Part shown: positions 8,336-16,618 of the stretch, piece after piece
Layout: every line of letters begins with the position of its first letter
Numbering within the stretch: position 1 is the first letter of the stretch
Source: an uncultured Lachnospiraceae bacterium
GTDB taxonomy: Bacteria > Bacillota > Clostridia > Lachnospirales > Lachnospiraceae
Assembly: GCA_902768735.1 (NCBI GenBank)
Contig: CACXMK010000012.1
Span: 1-45,935 of the forward strand
Reading direction: 5' to 3'
Length of the DNA: 45,935 bases
Made by a program: the position numbers and the translations under genes
The notes under the pieces: model-generated
What the model was told of the DNA's origin: nothing
Database searches by the model: none
The model's input: the letters and a program-made list of their open reading frames with translations, nothing else

Positions 8336-9049
8336 ATGGCTGCTGCCAAACAGAAAATTCTGATCGTCGACGACGATTCCAATATCGCGGAGCTCATCAG
8401 CCTCTATCTGATGAAAGAGTGCTATGAGACGAAGATCGTAGGGGACGGTGAGGAGGCTCTATCGGCTGTCGGTACCTTTGAGCCGGACCTGATCCTGCTC
8501 GACCTGATGCTCCCCGGCATTGACGGCTACCAGGTCTGCCGCGAAGTCCGTTCTTCCGATGATATACCGATCATCATGCTCTCCGCGAAGGGAGAGACCT
8601 TTGACAAAGTCCTGGGACTGGAACTCGGCGCGGACGACTATATGGAGAAGCCTTTTGATTCCAAGGAGCTTGTCGCGCGGGTCAAGGCCGTCCTTCGCCG
8701 CTACCGCAAACAGGTGGCCGAATCCGCTGCCACCGGTGAAAAAACAGTGAGTTATCCCGATCTGACCATCAACCTGACCAACTATTCGGTCACTTATATG
8801 GGTGAGCAGATCGACATGCCCCCCAAGGAACTGGAACTTCTGTACTGCCTCGCCGCGAGCCCGAACCGCGTCTTTACAAGGGAACAGCTCCTGGACCAGA
8901 TCTGGGGCTACGACTACGTGGGAGACACGAGAACGGTCGACGTCCACATCAAGAGGATCCGGGAGAAGATCCACGACCACGAGGGATGGAAGATCTCCAC
9001 GATCTGGGGGATCGGATACAAGTTTGAAACGAATCCCAGAAGCCGGTGA
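8336..9049 (+). CDS. OmpR/PhoB-family response regulator
   Basis: This is a 237-residue DNA-binding response regulator. The receiver domain (about 5-120) has the acidic pocket DDD at 12-14, the phosphoacceptor Asp56 in LLDLMLPGIDG, Ser83 in MLSAKGE and Lys105 in EKPF. A winged-helix domain of the Trans_reg_C type (about 138-235) includes LLYCLAASPNRVFTREQLL and the RTVDVHIKRIREK recognition region. AAGGAGG lies a few bases before the ATG. Its stop overlaps or abuts the start of the histidine kinase, so the pair is one operon. The regulated genes are not evident from this window. Confidence 0.94.
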   Translation: MAAAKQKILIVDDDSNIAELISLYLMKECYETKIVGDGEEALSAVGTFEPDLILLDLMLPGIDGYQVCREVRSSDDIPIIMLSAKGETFDKVLGLELGADDYMEKPFDSKELVARVKAVLRRYRKQVAESAATGEKTVSYPDLTINLTNYSVTYMGEQIDMPPKELELLYCLAASPNRVFTREQLLDQIWGYDYVGDTRTVDVHIKRIREKIHDHEGWKISTIWGIGYKFETNPRSR

Positions 9050-9051
9050 TT

Positions 9052-10521
9052 ATGAGAAAAACGCTCTATTTAAAGTTCATACTGGCGTATATCCTGTTCG
9101 CTTTCTTCGGCTTTTTCACGGTGGCGACGTTTGTCTCACGGCTCACGTATGAGTACTGCCTGCGGCAGACTTCCAGGGAGCTGTACCATGAAGCCACAAG
9201 GATCGCGGATACCTACGCCGTGGATCTGTACAACTCCGATATCTCCCTCGAAACGGTGCAGAACCAGATGGAATCTCTCTCCTACTTCATGGACACGGAG
9301 ATCTGGATCATCAATCCGTCCGGCCGTCTGATCGTCAATTCCGCAGACGCACCGGATCCCGAAAAGGAAGTCATCGTGGAGAGATTCGATCCCACTGTCA
9401 CACAGAAGAACTACTACACCAGGGGGAAATTTTTCGACTCCTTCGAGGAGGACCGGCTGAGTGTTCTCGCCCCGATCATCAATAATTATAAGACCAGGGG
9501 ATACGTGATCATTCATAAATCCGCGGCGCAGATCGACGAGAACGCCAACAGCATGCTCAATATCTCCTATATGATGCTGATCGTGATCCTGTTATTGTCT
9601 CTCATCATCCTGATCTTCTTCACCGAATTCGTCTATAAGCCCCTGAGGAAGATCATCGAAGCTACAGAGCAATACGCTTCCGGCAACATGCACTATGAAC
9701 TGCCTGTGGAAGGCGAAGACGAGATGGGATATCTCGCGGCTTCCCTGGGCTATATGGCAAAGACGATGGCGACTTTCGAGGACGACCAGAAAAAGTTCAT
9801 TGCCAACGTCTCCCACGACTTTCGCTCTCCCCTCACTTCCATCAGGGGTTTTCTGGAGGCCATGCTGGACGGTACGATCCCGCCGGAAATGCACGAGCAC
9901 TATCTCGGCGTCGTCTTAAACGAGACTGACCGGCTCACCAAGCTCACCAACAGCCTGCTGACCCTCAACAATCTCAACACGAAGGGCATGCTCCTTCAGA
10001 TGACAGACTGGAATATCAACGACGTCATCAGGAAAGTCGCCGCGTCCTTCGAGCAGGTCTGTCTGCGCAAGGAGATCCGCATCCGCCTGATCCTGTCGGG
10101 CGAAATCCTCTACGTACACGCCGACGAGGAAAAGATCCAGCAGGTCCTGTATAACCTCGTCGACAACGCGATCAAATTCAGCAGCCGCCAGTCCGAGATC
10201 GAGATCGAGACTACGGAAAAGGGCGGAAAAGTCTTTGTCAGCGTCAGGGACAACGGCATCGGCATTCCCAAAGATGACCAGAACCAGATCTGGGAGCGCT
10301 TCTACAAGTCCGACCATTCCCGCGGCAAAGACAAAAAAGGAACAGGCCTCGGCCTGTCCATCGTCCGGGAGATCATCCGCGCCCACGGTGAAAATATCAG
10401 TCTTGTCAGCACGCCGGGCGCCGGCAGCAAATTCACGTTTACGCTCAAGAGATCCGAACTTAACGATGAGCTGGACGACGACGATCCTATGTACAAAGAC
10501 ATCATACAGGATATTATTTAA
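9052..10521 (+). CDS. Two-component sensor histidine kinase
   Basis: This 489-residue membrane kinase pairs with the response regulator directly upstream. It has an N-terminal helix at about residues 6-26, an extracytoplasmic sensing region of about 140 residues, a second helix (about 170-192), a HAMP linker, and a HisKA domain with phosphoacceptor His255 in NVSHDFRSPLTSI. The ATPase domain shows the N box (LYNLVDNAIKF), VRDNGIGIP and GTGLGLSIV. The C terminus is acidic (ELDDDDP). A GTG at 9046 in the same frame overlaps the regulator stop and is an alternative start; the ATG two bases after the stop was chosen. The ligand is unknown, and the extracytoplasmic region has no motif I can name. 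Confidence 0.94.
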   Translation: MRKTLYLKFILAYILFAFFGFFTVATFVSRLTYEYCLRQTSRELYHEATRIADTYAVDLYNSDISLETVQNQMESLSYFMDTEIWIINPSGRLIVNSADAPDPEKEVIVERFDPTVTQKNYYTRGKFFDSFEEDRLSVLAPIINNYKTRGYVIIHKSAAQIDENANSMLNISYMMLIVILLLSLIILIFFTEFVYKPLRKIIEATEQYASGNMHYELPVEGEDEMGYLAASLGYMAKTMATFEDDQKKFIANVSHDFRSPLTSIRGFLEAMLDGTIPPEMHEHYLGVVLNETDRLTKLTNSLLTLNNLNTKGMLLQMTDWNINDVIRKVAASFEQVCLRKEIRIRLILSGEILYVHADEEKIQQVLYNLVDNAIKFSSRQSEIEIETTEKGGKVFVSVRDNGIGIPKDDQNQIWERFYKSDHSRGKDKKGTGLGLSIVREIIRAHGENISLVSTPGAGSKFTFTLKRSELNDELDDDDPMYKDIIQDII

Positions 10522-10526
10522 GACAA

Positions 10527-10560
10527 AAGGCCGGGCGTATTGCCCGGCCTTCTTCTATGC
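10527..10560. terminator. Bidirectional intrinsic terminator
   Basis: AAGGCCGGGC (10527-10536) and GCCCGGCCTT (10542-10551) form a perfect ten-base-pair stem with a five-base loop. The stem is A-rich on its left and T-rich on its right. It sits between the convergent kinase and acyl-CoA synthetase genes and can serve both. Confidence 0.85.
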
Positions 10561-10565
10561 CTTTT

Positions 10566-12209
10566 TTACATTCCAACTTCGTTCTCGGACGCGACGAGGA
10601 ATGCCGCTCCGTAGCGCTCCCTAAGGACCGGCTTCTCGATTTTGCCGGTGGGATTGCGGGGGACATCCGCGAAGATGATCTTCTTGGGTCTCTTGTAGCG
10701 CGGAAGCTTCGTGCAGAAGTTGTTGATATCTTCTTCCGTACAGGTAAAGCCTTCCTTGATCTGGATGATCGCGGTCGCGATCTCGCCAAGGCGCTTGTCG
10801 GGAAGTCCGATGACAGCGACGTCGCTGACCGGATCAAAGGTGTGAAGGAAATCTTCGATCTGAACGGGATAGATGTTCTCGCCGCCGGAAATGATAACGT
10901 CCTTCTTGCGGTCGACCAGGAAGTAGAATCCGTCCTCATCCTGCATCGCCATATCGCCGGTATAGAGCCATCTCTCATCGTCGAGGACTTCCTTGGTCGC
11001 TTCCGGATTATTGTAATAGCAGACCATGACGCCGGGACCCTTAACAGCCAGTTCTCCGACTTCGCCCTGCTTCACTTCCTCGCGGTTCTCGTCCACGATC
11101 TTGCACTCCCACTTATAACCGGGAATACCGATCGCGCCGACTTTGTGCACGTTTTCAACGCCCAGGTGGACGCAGCCGGGTCCGAGAGACTCGGACAGGC
11201 CGTAATTGGTGTCATAGTCGTGATGCGGGAAGTAGTCCTTCCAGTGGCGGATCAGTGACGGCGGAACGGGCTGCGCGCCGATATGCATCAGGCGCCACTG
11301 ATCAAGCTTGTAGTCTTCCATTCTCACGCTGCCGCTATCGAGCGCTTCAAGGATATCCTGTGCCCACGGAACCAGAAGCCATACGACCGTGCAGTGCTCA
11401 TCAGAGACTGCCTTCATGATCGTTTTCGGTGTCGTTCCCCTCAGGAGGACCGCTTTTCCGCCGGACACAAGGCTGCCGAACCAGTGCATCTTCGCGCCGG
11501 TATGATACAGCGGAGGAATGCAGAGGAACGTATCATTCTTCTGCTGTCCGTGATGCTTCTGCTCCATGATCGCTGCGTGCATAAGTCCTGCGTGGGTATG
11601 AAGGATCGCCTTCGGGAATCCTGTTGTTCCGGAGGAGAAATAGATCGCGCCGTAGTCGTCATCCGAAACTTTTATATCCGGTGCGATACTGGAATAGTTC
11701 GCCGTCTGGGAGACGAAATCTTCCGCGAAAGGAGGGCATCCGGGTCCGTCGTACAGAAGGAGCCTTCTGCGGGAGATGCTGTCCGCGATCTCCTCGACAC
11801 GGCCGATGAACTCAGGGCCGAAGATCAGGACGTCCGCTTCCGCGAGCTTGACGCAGTATTCGATCTCATCCGCGCTGTAACGGAAGTTCAGCGGGACTGC
11901 AATAGCGCCGGTCTTGAGTATGCCAAAATAGATCGGGAGCCAGTCAAGGCAGTTCATCAGAAGGATCGCGACCTTGTCGCCCTTGACGATCCCGCGCGCG
12001 ATCAGCATGTTGGCGACGCGGTTAGCCTTCTCGTTAAAGACGGCCCATGTGATCTCGCTGCGGCTGGCAACTTTGTTAAGGGGCTGGATCAGTTCGAATT
12101 CTTTCCAGGTCGTAAGCTTAGGGACCTTGATATCGGGGTTTAATTCGACGAGAGCCACGTCATTTGGCCACAGTGCTGCGTTATGTTCCAAAAATTGTGT
12201 GATAGGCAT
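10566..12209 (-). CDS. AMP-forming acyl-CoA synthetase/ligase family protein
   Basis: This 547-residue member of the ANL adenylating superfamily activates a carboxylic acid with ATP and normally transfers it to CoA. The core motifs are all present: SSGTTGFPKA (phosphate loop), YGLSESLGPG, YTGDMAMQDEDGFYFLVDRKKD, the hinge region SGGENIYP, and the catalytic Lys region NPTGKIEKPVLR. The substrate cannot be read from sequence; medium- or long-chain fatty acids or aromatic acids are options. It is a single gene with its own promoter and an AGGAGG Shine-Dalgarno site, convergent with the histidine kinase. No acyl-carrier or polyketide genes lie beside it, which argues for a stand-alone metabolic ligase. 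Confidence 0.88.
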   Translation of the reverse strand: MPITQFLEHNAALWPNDVALVELNPDIKVPKLTTWKEFELIQPLNKVASRSEITWAVFNEKANRVANMLIARGIVKGDKVAILLMNCLDWLPIYFGILKTGAIAVPLNFRYSADEIEYCVKLAEADVLIFGPEFIGRVEEIADSISRRRLLLYDGPGCPPFAEDFVSQTANYSSIAPDIKVSDDDYGAIYFSSGTTGFPKAILHTHAGLMHAAIMEQKHHGQQKNDTFLCIPPLYHTGAKMHWFGSLVSGGKAVLLRGTTPKTIMKAVSDEHCTVVWLLVPWAQDILEALDSGSVRMEDYKLDQWRLMHIGAQPVPPSLIRHWKDYFPHHDYDTNYGLSESLGPGCVHLGVENVHKVGAIGIPGYKWECKIVDENREEVKQGEVGELAVKGPGVMVCYYNNPEATKEVLDDERWLYTGDMAMQDEDGFYFLVDRKKDVIISGGENIYPVQIEDFLHTFDPVSDVAVIGLPDKRLGEIATAIIQIKEGFTCTEEDINNFCTKLPRYKRPKKIIFADVPRNPTGKIEKPVLRERYGAAFLVASENEVGM

Positions 12210-12242
12210 AGGGAATTCCTCCTTAAAAGTTCAGCGGTTTAA

Positions 12243-12271
12243 AGTGTAACGCTTTTACGCACGAAAGTCAA
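12243..12271 (-). promoter_or_regulatory. Promoter of the acyl-CoA synthetase-like gene
   Basis: On the minus strand TTGACT (12266-12271) and TACACT (12243-12248) are separated by exactly 17 bases, a good sigma-A-type arrangement about 34 bases upstream of the start codon. Confidence 0.65.
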
Positions 12272-12323
12272 CCGTGTCCGGACCTGTTCTCAGCTGTTTC
12301 TTCATATTTTCAATGATCTCTTA

Positions 12324-12827
12324 TCAGTAGTTCCTTAAAGAAGCTGTCTCCGCGTCCTCCGATTCCTCAATCTTGCGGATCACAGCCTGATAAGAATAGT
12401 CAGCGCTCACGCGAACGGTGACCGTATCTCCCACCTTGTGACGCAGCAAGGCCTTACCTACCGGCGATTCCACGCTGATCAGCCCCTTCAGGCTGTTCTG
12501 CCGCATCGTGCTGACGATCGTATATGTCTCTTCCTCGTCGTCCTCGGGAATATAGATCGTGACTTTTTTGTTGATGCCCGCCTCATCCCCGGCGGTGTCG
12601 TCCTCAATGATATTCGCGGTCTTGATCATTCTCTCGAGAAAGCGGATCCTGCTCTCATTCTGGTTTTTAGCCCTTTTTGCGACGTGATACTCGAAATTTT
12701 CACTCAGATCGCCCTGCGCCCTCGTCTCCTTGACCTCTTCGAGGAGCTCCGGCCGCAGCACGAGCTTGCGGTGATCGATCTCCGCCTGCATCTCTTCTAT
12801 GTCCCTGCGTGTCAGTTTATTGTTCAT
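12324..12827 (-). CDS. greA: Transcription elongation factor GreA/GreB family
   Basis: GreA factors enter the RNA polymerase secondary channel and stimulate cleavage of backtracked RNA. The 167-residue protein has the N-terminal coiled coil with the acidic tip motif GDLSENFEY, and a C-terminal FKBP-like domain (about 90-160) with SVESPVGKALLRHKVGD. It is about ten residues longer than typical GreA, with an acidic linker (DDEEET). The ATG at 12825-12827 is chosen because GGAGG lies just upstream and the preceding residues do not fit the family. It lies 114 bases upstream of the synthetase-like gene on the same strand, but that gene has its own promoter. Confidence 0.92.
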   Translation of the reverse strand: MNNKLTRRDIEEMQAEIDHRKLVLRPELLEEVKETRAQGDLSENFEYHVAKRAKNQNESRIRFLERMIKTANIIEDDTAGDEAGINKKVTIYIPEDDEEETYTIVSTMRQNSLKGLISVESPVGKALLRHKVGDTVTVRVSADYSYQAVIRKIEESEDAETASLRNY

Positions 12828-12876
12828 ATCAAACCTCCGTATCCGCCAAAACACTGCCGTTTGCCGGATACATGCA

Positions 12877-12906
12877 ATCATACTACAATTGCACGGAAAC
12901 TTGCAA
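12877..12906 (-). promoter_or_regulatory. Promoter of greA
   Basis: On the minus strand TTGCAA (12901-12906) and TATGAT (12877-12882) are spaced by 18 bases, about 50 bases before the greA start. The site is plausible but not a perfect match to consensus. Confidence 0.5.
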
Positions 12907-12946
12907 AGATAATTATTACACATTATAATTTACCTAATGTTCAGCA

Positions 12947-13075
12947 CCCCGAAAATCAGGGCACAAACTGAATGGGGAGCTTGTTCACCATTCAGTTTGT
13001 GCATTGATTTTCGGGGCGGCCAAGGCGCGAAGCGCCTCTGGACGCCCATAGTCCCTAATGTGAAGCATTTGGGAC
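12947..13075. repeat. Three-hairpin structured element
   Basis: A 29-base arm at 12947-12975 pairs with 12988-13016 at 27 of 29 positions across a 12-base loop. Directly after it come AGGCGC-GAA-GCGCCT (13023-13037), flanked by GGGCG and CGCCC, and a third hairpin at 13051-13075 (GTCCC and GGGAC plus AATG and CATT). No coding sequence is evident. There is no T-tract, so this is not a simple terminator. It could be a miniature transposable element, a structured leader RNA for the microprotein gene 28 bases downstream, or a small RNA. The gap from 12828 to 13102 otherwise holds only the greA promoter. Confidence 0.7.
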
Positions 13076-13102
13076 GCGGGGTGCGTGGTAAGGAGGAACG
13101 AC

Positions 13103-13204
13103 ATGGATTTTAGAAGTACCAAAGCGAAAAGGATCGCCGCCTGCGTGATCGCGGGACTCCTGGTCCTTTGCATGATCGCGCCGCTGCTTGCAGCATTGTC
13201 CTGA
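13103..13204 (+). CDS. 33-residue single-pass membrane microprotein
   Basis: The ATG at 13103 is preceded by AAGGAGG at ideal spacing. The short frame encodes a basic N terminus (RSTKAKR) followed by one hydrophobic helix of about 20 residues that runs to the C terminus. The shape resembles Prli42-like small membrane proteins of Firmicutes, which are about 31 residues with basic residues before one helix. It also resembles hydrophobic type I toxins. I cannot separate these by eye. The large hairpin element just upstream could regulate it, and a HypE-like gene follows 51 bases later. Confidence 0.65.
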   Translation: MDFRSTKAKRIAACVIAGLLVLCMIAPLLAALS

Positions 13205-13255
13205 CGGAGCGCACTCTCCGGAGGGACGGTAAAATAAAAAATAATCTATAAAAAA

Positions 13256-14248
13256 ATGATCATTAAAAACGGAAAAGCCGGCGTGAATGTTCTCGACCGG
13301 TCGGTTTTTAAAAGAATACACGCCGTATCGGAGAAAGAAGGGCGGATCACGATGAGTGCGGATCCGGTGACCCTTCCGGTCCGCGAGATCGGAGAATACG
13401 CGGTCTATGCCGCCATAAACGCGCTTTCCGCAGAGAAAATCCTGCCGGAGAGCTTCCGGCCGGTGATCCTTCTGCCGCCGGGCACGGACGAATCCCGTCT
13501 GCGGGAGATCATGGACCAGATCTGCCGCGTATGCGCTTCCCAGGATCTGACCGTCGAAGGCGGACATACGGAAGTCACGGCAGCAGTGACGAGACCTGTG
13601 GTGATCGGATGCTGTACCGGCGTTCCGATGGAGACTGCTCCAAAGAGCATCTGTCCCGAAAAGCCCGGGAATACATCCGGCCTTGAGAGAGACCGGCGCG
13701 ACGGATCGGAATGCGGTCCCGTCAGCGCGCGCCGGATCGTTATGACGAAATGGGCGGGCATGGAGGGCAGCTGTGTTTTGGCAAGGGAGAAGAAAGACCT
13801 GGAAGAGGTCTTTCCGGAGACGATCCTTCACAGAATGCGGAAGCTCGGAGAATACCTCAGCGTGAAGGAGGAGGCTCTGCTCTGTGCAAAGGAAGGTACG
13901 GCTTACCTGACGGACCTGTCGGAGGGCGGCTTTTACGCGGCGCTCTTTAGACTTTCCCAAAAAGCGCGGCGCGGCTTTCGCGTCGACCTCAAATCCGTTC
14001 CGGTCCTTCAGGAGACGATCGAATTTGCCAATCATTACGATATCGATCCTTACAGAATGCGCTCCGCCGGCAGCCTTCTCGCGGTCACAGACGACGCGGA
14101 AGCCCTGATCGAAGCCCTGTCGCAAAGAGGGATCCCTGCGGTCGGGATCGGAGAACTCTCAGAGGATCAGGACAAAATCATAAGAAACGGCGAGGAGATC
14201 CGCTACCTGGACCTCCCGCAGCCGGACGAGCTCTTAAAGCTCCTATAA
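13256..14248 (+). CDS. HypE/PurM-like (AIR synthase-related) protein
   Basis: This 330-residue protein belongs to the PurM/HypE/SelD/ThiL ATP-binding fold. The recognisable piece is VEGGHTEVTAAVTRPVVIG at about residues 100-118, plus a C-terminal AIRS_C-like half with DLSEGGF and a final RSAGSLLAVTDDAEALI segment. Canonical HypE has an N-terminal glycine-rich DDAA motif for metal and ATP; I do not see it here, so the chemistry may differ. No hydrogenase structural or hyp genes lie nearby. A hydrogenase-maturation role is therefore not supported. No Shine-Dalgarno lies close to the ATG, but a TATAAA-like element sits only a few bases upstream, so a leaderless start is possible. Lrp and aminotransferase genes follow. 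Confidence 0.7.
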   Translation: MIIKNGKAGVNVLDRSVFKRIHAVSEKEGRITMSADPVTLPVREIGEYAVYAAINALSAEKILPESFRPVILLPPGTDESRLREIMDQICRVCASQDLTVEGGHTEVTAAVTRPVVIGCCTGVPMETAPKSICPEKPGNTSGLERDRRDGSECGPVSARRIVMTKWAGMEGSCVLAREKKDLEEVFPETILHRMRKLGEYLSVKEEALLCAKEGTAYLTDLSEGGFYAALFRLSQKARRGFRVDLKSVPVLQETIEFANHYDIDPYRMRSAGSLLAVTDDAEALIEALSQRGIPAVGIGELSEDQDKIIRNGEEIRYLDLPQPDELLKLL

Positions 14249-14311
14249 ATCAGAAATACACATGTTTCCGGACCGAATGATCGGGATCCCGGAACAGAAA
14301 GGGAGTTAACC

Positions 14312-14803
14312 ATGAACATGCTTGAAGAAAAGGTACTCGGGATCATAGAGAAGAACAGCCGTGTCTCCACAAGGGAAGTGGCCATCGTCCTCGGGACGCA
14401 GGAGATCGAGATCATCAATGCCCTGCAGAGCCTCGAGGAAAAAGGGATCATCTGCGGTTATCACACGATGATCGACTGGGACAAGACGGACATTGAAAAA
14501 GTGACAGCGCTGATCGAAGTCCGCGTCACTCCGCAGAGAGGGAAAGGCTTTGATGAGATCGCAGAGAGGATCTATAAGTATCCCGAAGTAAACTCCGTCT
14601 ATCTGATCTCCGGCGGCTACGACCTGCTCGTAACACTGGAAGGAAGATCCCTCAAAGAGGTCTCCTCTTTTGTCTCCAGCAAGCTCTCCACGCTGGATAC
14701 GGTCATCAGTACGGCGACCCATTTCATCCTCAAAAAGTACAAGGATCACGGCACGATCATGGCCAGAAAAGAAGAGGACCAGAGAGAACTCATCACCCCT
14801 TAA
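14312..14803 (+). CDS. Lrp/AsnC-family transcriptional regulator
   Basis: This 163-residue protein has an N-terminal winged helix-turn-helix (about residues 5-50, ending in LEEKGIICGYH) and a C-terminal RAM/Lrp effector domain (about 65-140) with the YLISGGYDLLVTLEG signature. These regulators bind amino acids and form octameric discs on DNA. A GGGAG lies upstream of the ATG. The gene lies 57 bases before an aminotransferase on the same strand. That pairing is common, and it suggests control of the aminotransferase by its own substrate. Confidence 0.92.
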   Translation: MNMLEEKVLGIIEKNSRVSTREVAIVLGTQEIEIINALQSLEEKGIICGYHTMIDWDKTDIEKVTALIEVRVTPQRGKGFDEIAERIYKYPEVNSVYLISGGYDLLVTLEGRSLKEVSSFVSSKLSTLDTVISTATHFILKKYKDHGTIMARKEEDQRELITP

Positions 14804-14860
14804 AACAGTAACTGACATGCATTGCATTACGCCAAAACAGCAAAAAAGGGGAATAATGAT

Positions 14861-16039
14861 ATGAGCAAACAGGAAAAACTGCTGGCGGAGAAGACAGTCG
14901 GTCTCAAGCCGTCCGGCATCCGTAAATTTTTTGACCTCGTCAGCGAGATGAAGGACGCGATCTCTCTGGGCGTGGGCGAGCCGGATTTTGACACGCCCTG
15001 GCATATCCGCGACGAGGGTATCTATTCACTGGAAAAAGGACGCACATTTTATACTTCCAACTCAGGACTCAAGGAACTGCGCGAAGAGATCGCGGCCTAT
15101 ATGAAGAGGACCCAGGGGATCGTATATGATCCGGTGGGAGAGATCCTGATCACTGTAGGCGGATCGGAAGCGATCGACCTGATGTTCAGGGCGATGATCA
15201 ACGAAGGCGACGAAGTCCTGATCCCCGAGCCCTCCTATGTGTCCTATGTGCCGTGCACTATTTTGGCAGACGGCGTCCCGGTCACCATCCCGCTTAAGAA
15301 TGAGAACGAGTTCCGCTTAAAACCCGAAGAACTGAAAGCGGCGATCACACCCAGATCCAAGATCCTGGTGCTGCCGTATCCCAACAACCCCACCGGAGCG
15401 GTGATGGAAAAGGATGATCTGGAAGCCATCGTGGATATCATCATCGAGAATGACCTGTATGTTCTTTCCGATGAGATCTACGGCGAACTGACCTATTCGG
15501 GGAAGCACGTGTCGATCGCGTCGTTCCCCGGAATGAAGGAGAGGACTGTCCTTGTAAACGGATTTTCAAAAGCATACGCGATGACGGGATGGAGAATGGG
15601 ATATGCCTGCGGTCCGAGGGAAATCCTCGCGCAGATGACCAAGATCCATCAGTATGCGATCATGTGCGCGCCGACCACCAGCCAGTACGCGGCGATCGAA
15701 GCGCTTAAAAACGGCGACGGCGATGTGGCAGAGATGAGAGAGTCTTACAACCAGAGAAGGCGCTTCGTCATGCACAGCCTTGCGGAGATGGGCCTTCCGT
15801 GTTTCGAGCCCCAGGGAGCGTTTTATGTTTTCCCCTGCATCAAGGAATTCGGTATGAGCAGCGAGGATTTCGCGGCGCGGCTTCTCACGGAAGAGAAGGT
15901 AGCGATCGTACCCGGTACGGCATTCGGTGACAGCGGAGAAGGATATCTGAGAATATCCTACGCGTATTCCATCGAGAATCTCCGGGCGGCGCTGGGAAGG
16001 CTGTCGAAGTTCGTAAAGAGGCTTCGGGGAGAGAACTGA
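14861..16039 (+). CDS. Class I/II pyridoxal-phosphate aminotransferase
   Basis: This 392-residue fold-type I aminotransferase shows PNNPTGAV for substrate and PLP binding, SDEIYGEL with the cofactor Asp/Tyr, the Schiff-base Lys237 in NGFSKAYAMTGWRMGY, and a C-terminal Arg in GYLRISYA that binds the carboxylate. It resembles aromatic or aspartate aminotransferases of the PatA/AraT type; the exact amino acid is not readable. The start at 14861 is chosen for the GGGG Shine-Dalgarno just upstream. An ATG 39 bases earlier adds residues atypical of the family. Its stop shares one base with the trmL start, so the two are translationally coupled. Confidence 0.92.
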   Translation: MSKQEKLLAEKTVGLKPSGIRKFFDLVSEMKDAISLGVGEPDFDTPWHIRDEGIYSLEKGRTFYTSNSGLKELREEIAAYMKRTQGIVYDPVGEILITVGGSEAIDLMFRAMINEGDEVLIPEPSYVSYVPCTILADGVPVTIPLKNENEFRLKPEELKAAITPRSKILVLPYPNNPTGAVMEKDDLEAIVDIIIENDLYVLSDEIYGELTYSGKHVSIASFPGMKERTVLVNGFSKAYAMTGWRMGYACGPREILAQMTKIHQYAIMCAPTTSQYAAIEALKNGDGDVAEMRESYNQRRRFVMHSLAEMGLPCFEPQGAFYVFPCIKEFGMSSEDFAARLLTEEKVAIVPGTAFGDSGEGYLRISYAYSIENLRAALGRLSKFVKRLRGEN

Positions 16040-16536
16040 TGCACATTGTACTTCATGAGCCGGAAATCCCCGGCAATACCGGAAATATCGGGCGTTCCTG
16101 TGTGGTCACAGGAACGTCCCTTCATCTGATCGAACCCCTCGGTTTTGAGATCTCCGAAAAGCAGATCCGGCGCTCCGGACTGGATTATTGGAAAGATCTC
16201 GATGTCCATGTCTATCCGGATTACGAGACTTTTCTTAAGGAAAACCCGGGCGCGGTGATCTGGTACGCCACGACGAAGGCTCATCAGACTTATACGGACG
16301 TCTCTTTCGGTCCTGACGACTATATCATGTTCGGAAAGGAGAGCGCAGGGATCCCCGAAGAGATCCTCGTAGAGAATGAGGCGCACTGTATCCGCATCCC
16401 GATGCTGGAGGGCTACAGGAGCCTGAATTTATCCAATTCCGTGGCGATCGTGCTGTATGAGGCGCTGCGGCAGAATGATTTTGCTTCGCTCAGGAAAGAA
16501 GGGGAGCTGCACAGGCTGCAGTGGAAAGAGGCATAA
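16039..16536 (+). CDS. trmL: tRNA (cytidine/uridine-2'-O-)-methyltransferase TrmL
   Basis: This 165-residue SPOUT-class knotted methyltransferase would modify the wobble base (position 34) of tRNA-Leu. It shows the N-terminal EPEIPGNTGNIGR motif, FGKESAGIPEEI, and the knot region IPMLEGYRSLNLSNSVAIVLYEA. Length and motifs match the family closely. Its ATG overlaps the aminotransferase stop by one base. A strong terminator follows at 16551. Confidence 0.95.
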   Translation: MHIVLHEPEIPGNTGNIGRSCVVTGTSLHLIEPLGFEISEKQIRRSGLDYWKDLDVHVYPDYETFLKENPGAVIWYATTKAHQTYTDVSFGPDDYIMFGKESAGIPEEILVENEAHCIRIPMLEGYRSLNLSNSVAIVLYEALRQNDFASLRKEGELHRLQWKEA

Positions 16537-16550
16537 AAACAGGTATAGAA

Positions 16551-16577
16551 AAAGGCCGGGCATTACGTCCGGCCTTT
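16551..16577. terminator. Intrinsic terminator between trmL and the dacA-like gene
   Basis: AAAGGCCGG (16551-16559) pairs with CCGGCCTTT (16569-16577), extended by one wobble and one more pair, with an ATTAC loop. It lies between convergent genes, and its A-rich and T-rich flanks suit both directions. Confidence 0.8.
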
Positions 16578-16618
16578 CATCATCCCTTCATTATTACTTT
16601 TCCTAAAATTCTTTTTCT

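Noticed and set aside
10566-12209. Non-ribosomal peptide or siderophore adenylation gene
   Set aside because: No carrier, condensation or thioesterase domain is present in the gene or its neighbours.
13256-14248. Hydrogenase maturation protein HypE
   Set aside because: No other hyp or hydrogenase genes and no canonical N-terminal motif; kept only as HypE/PurM-like.
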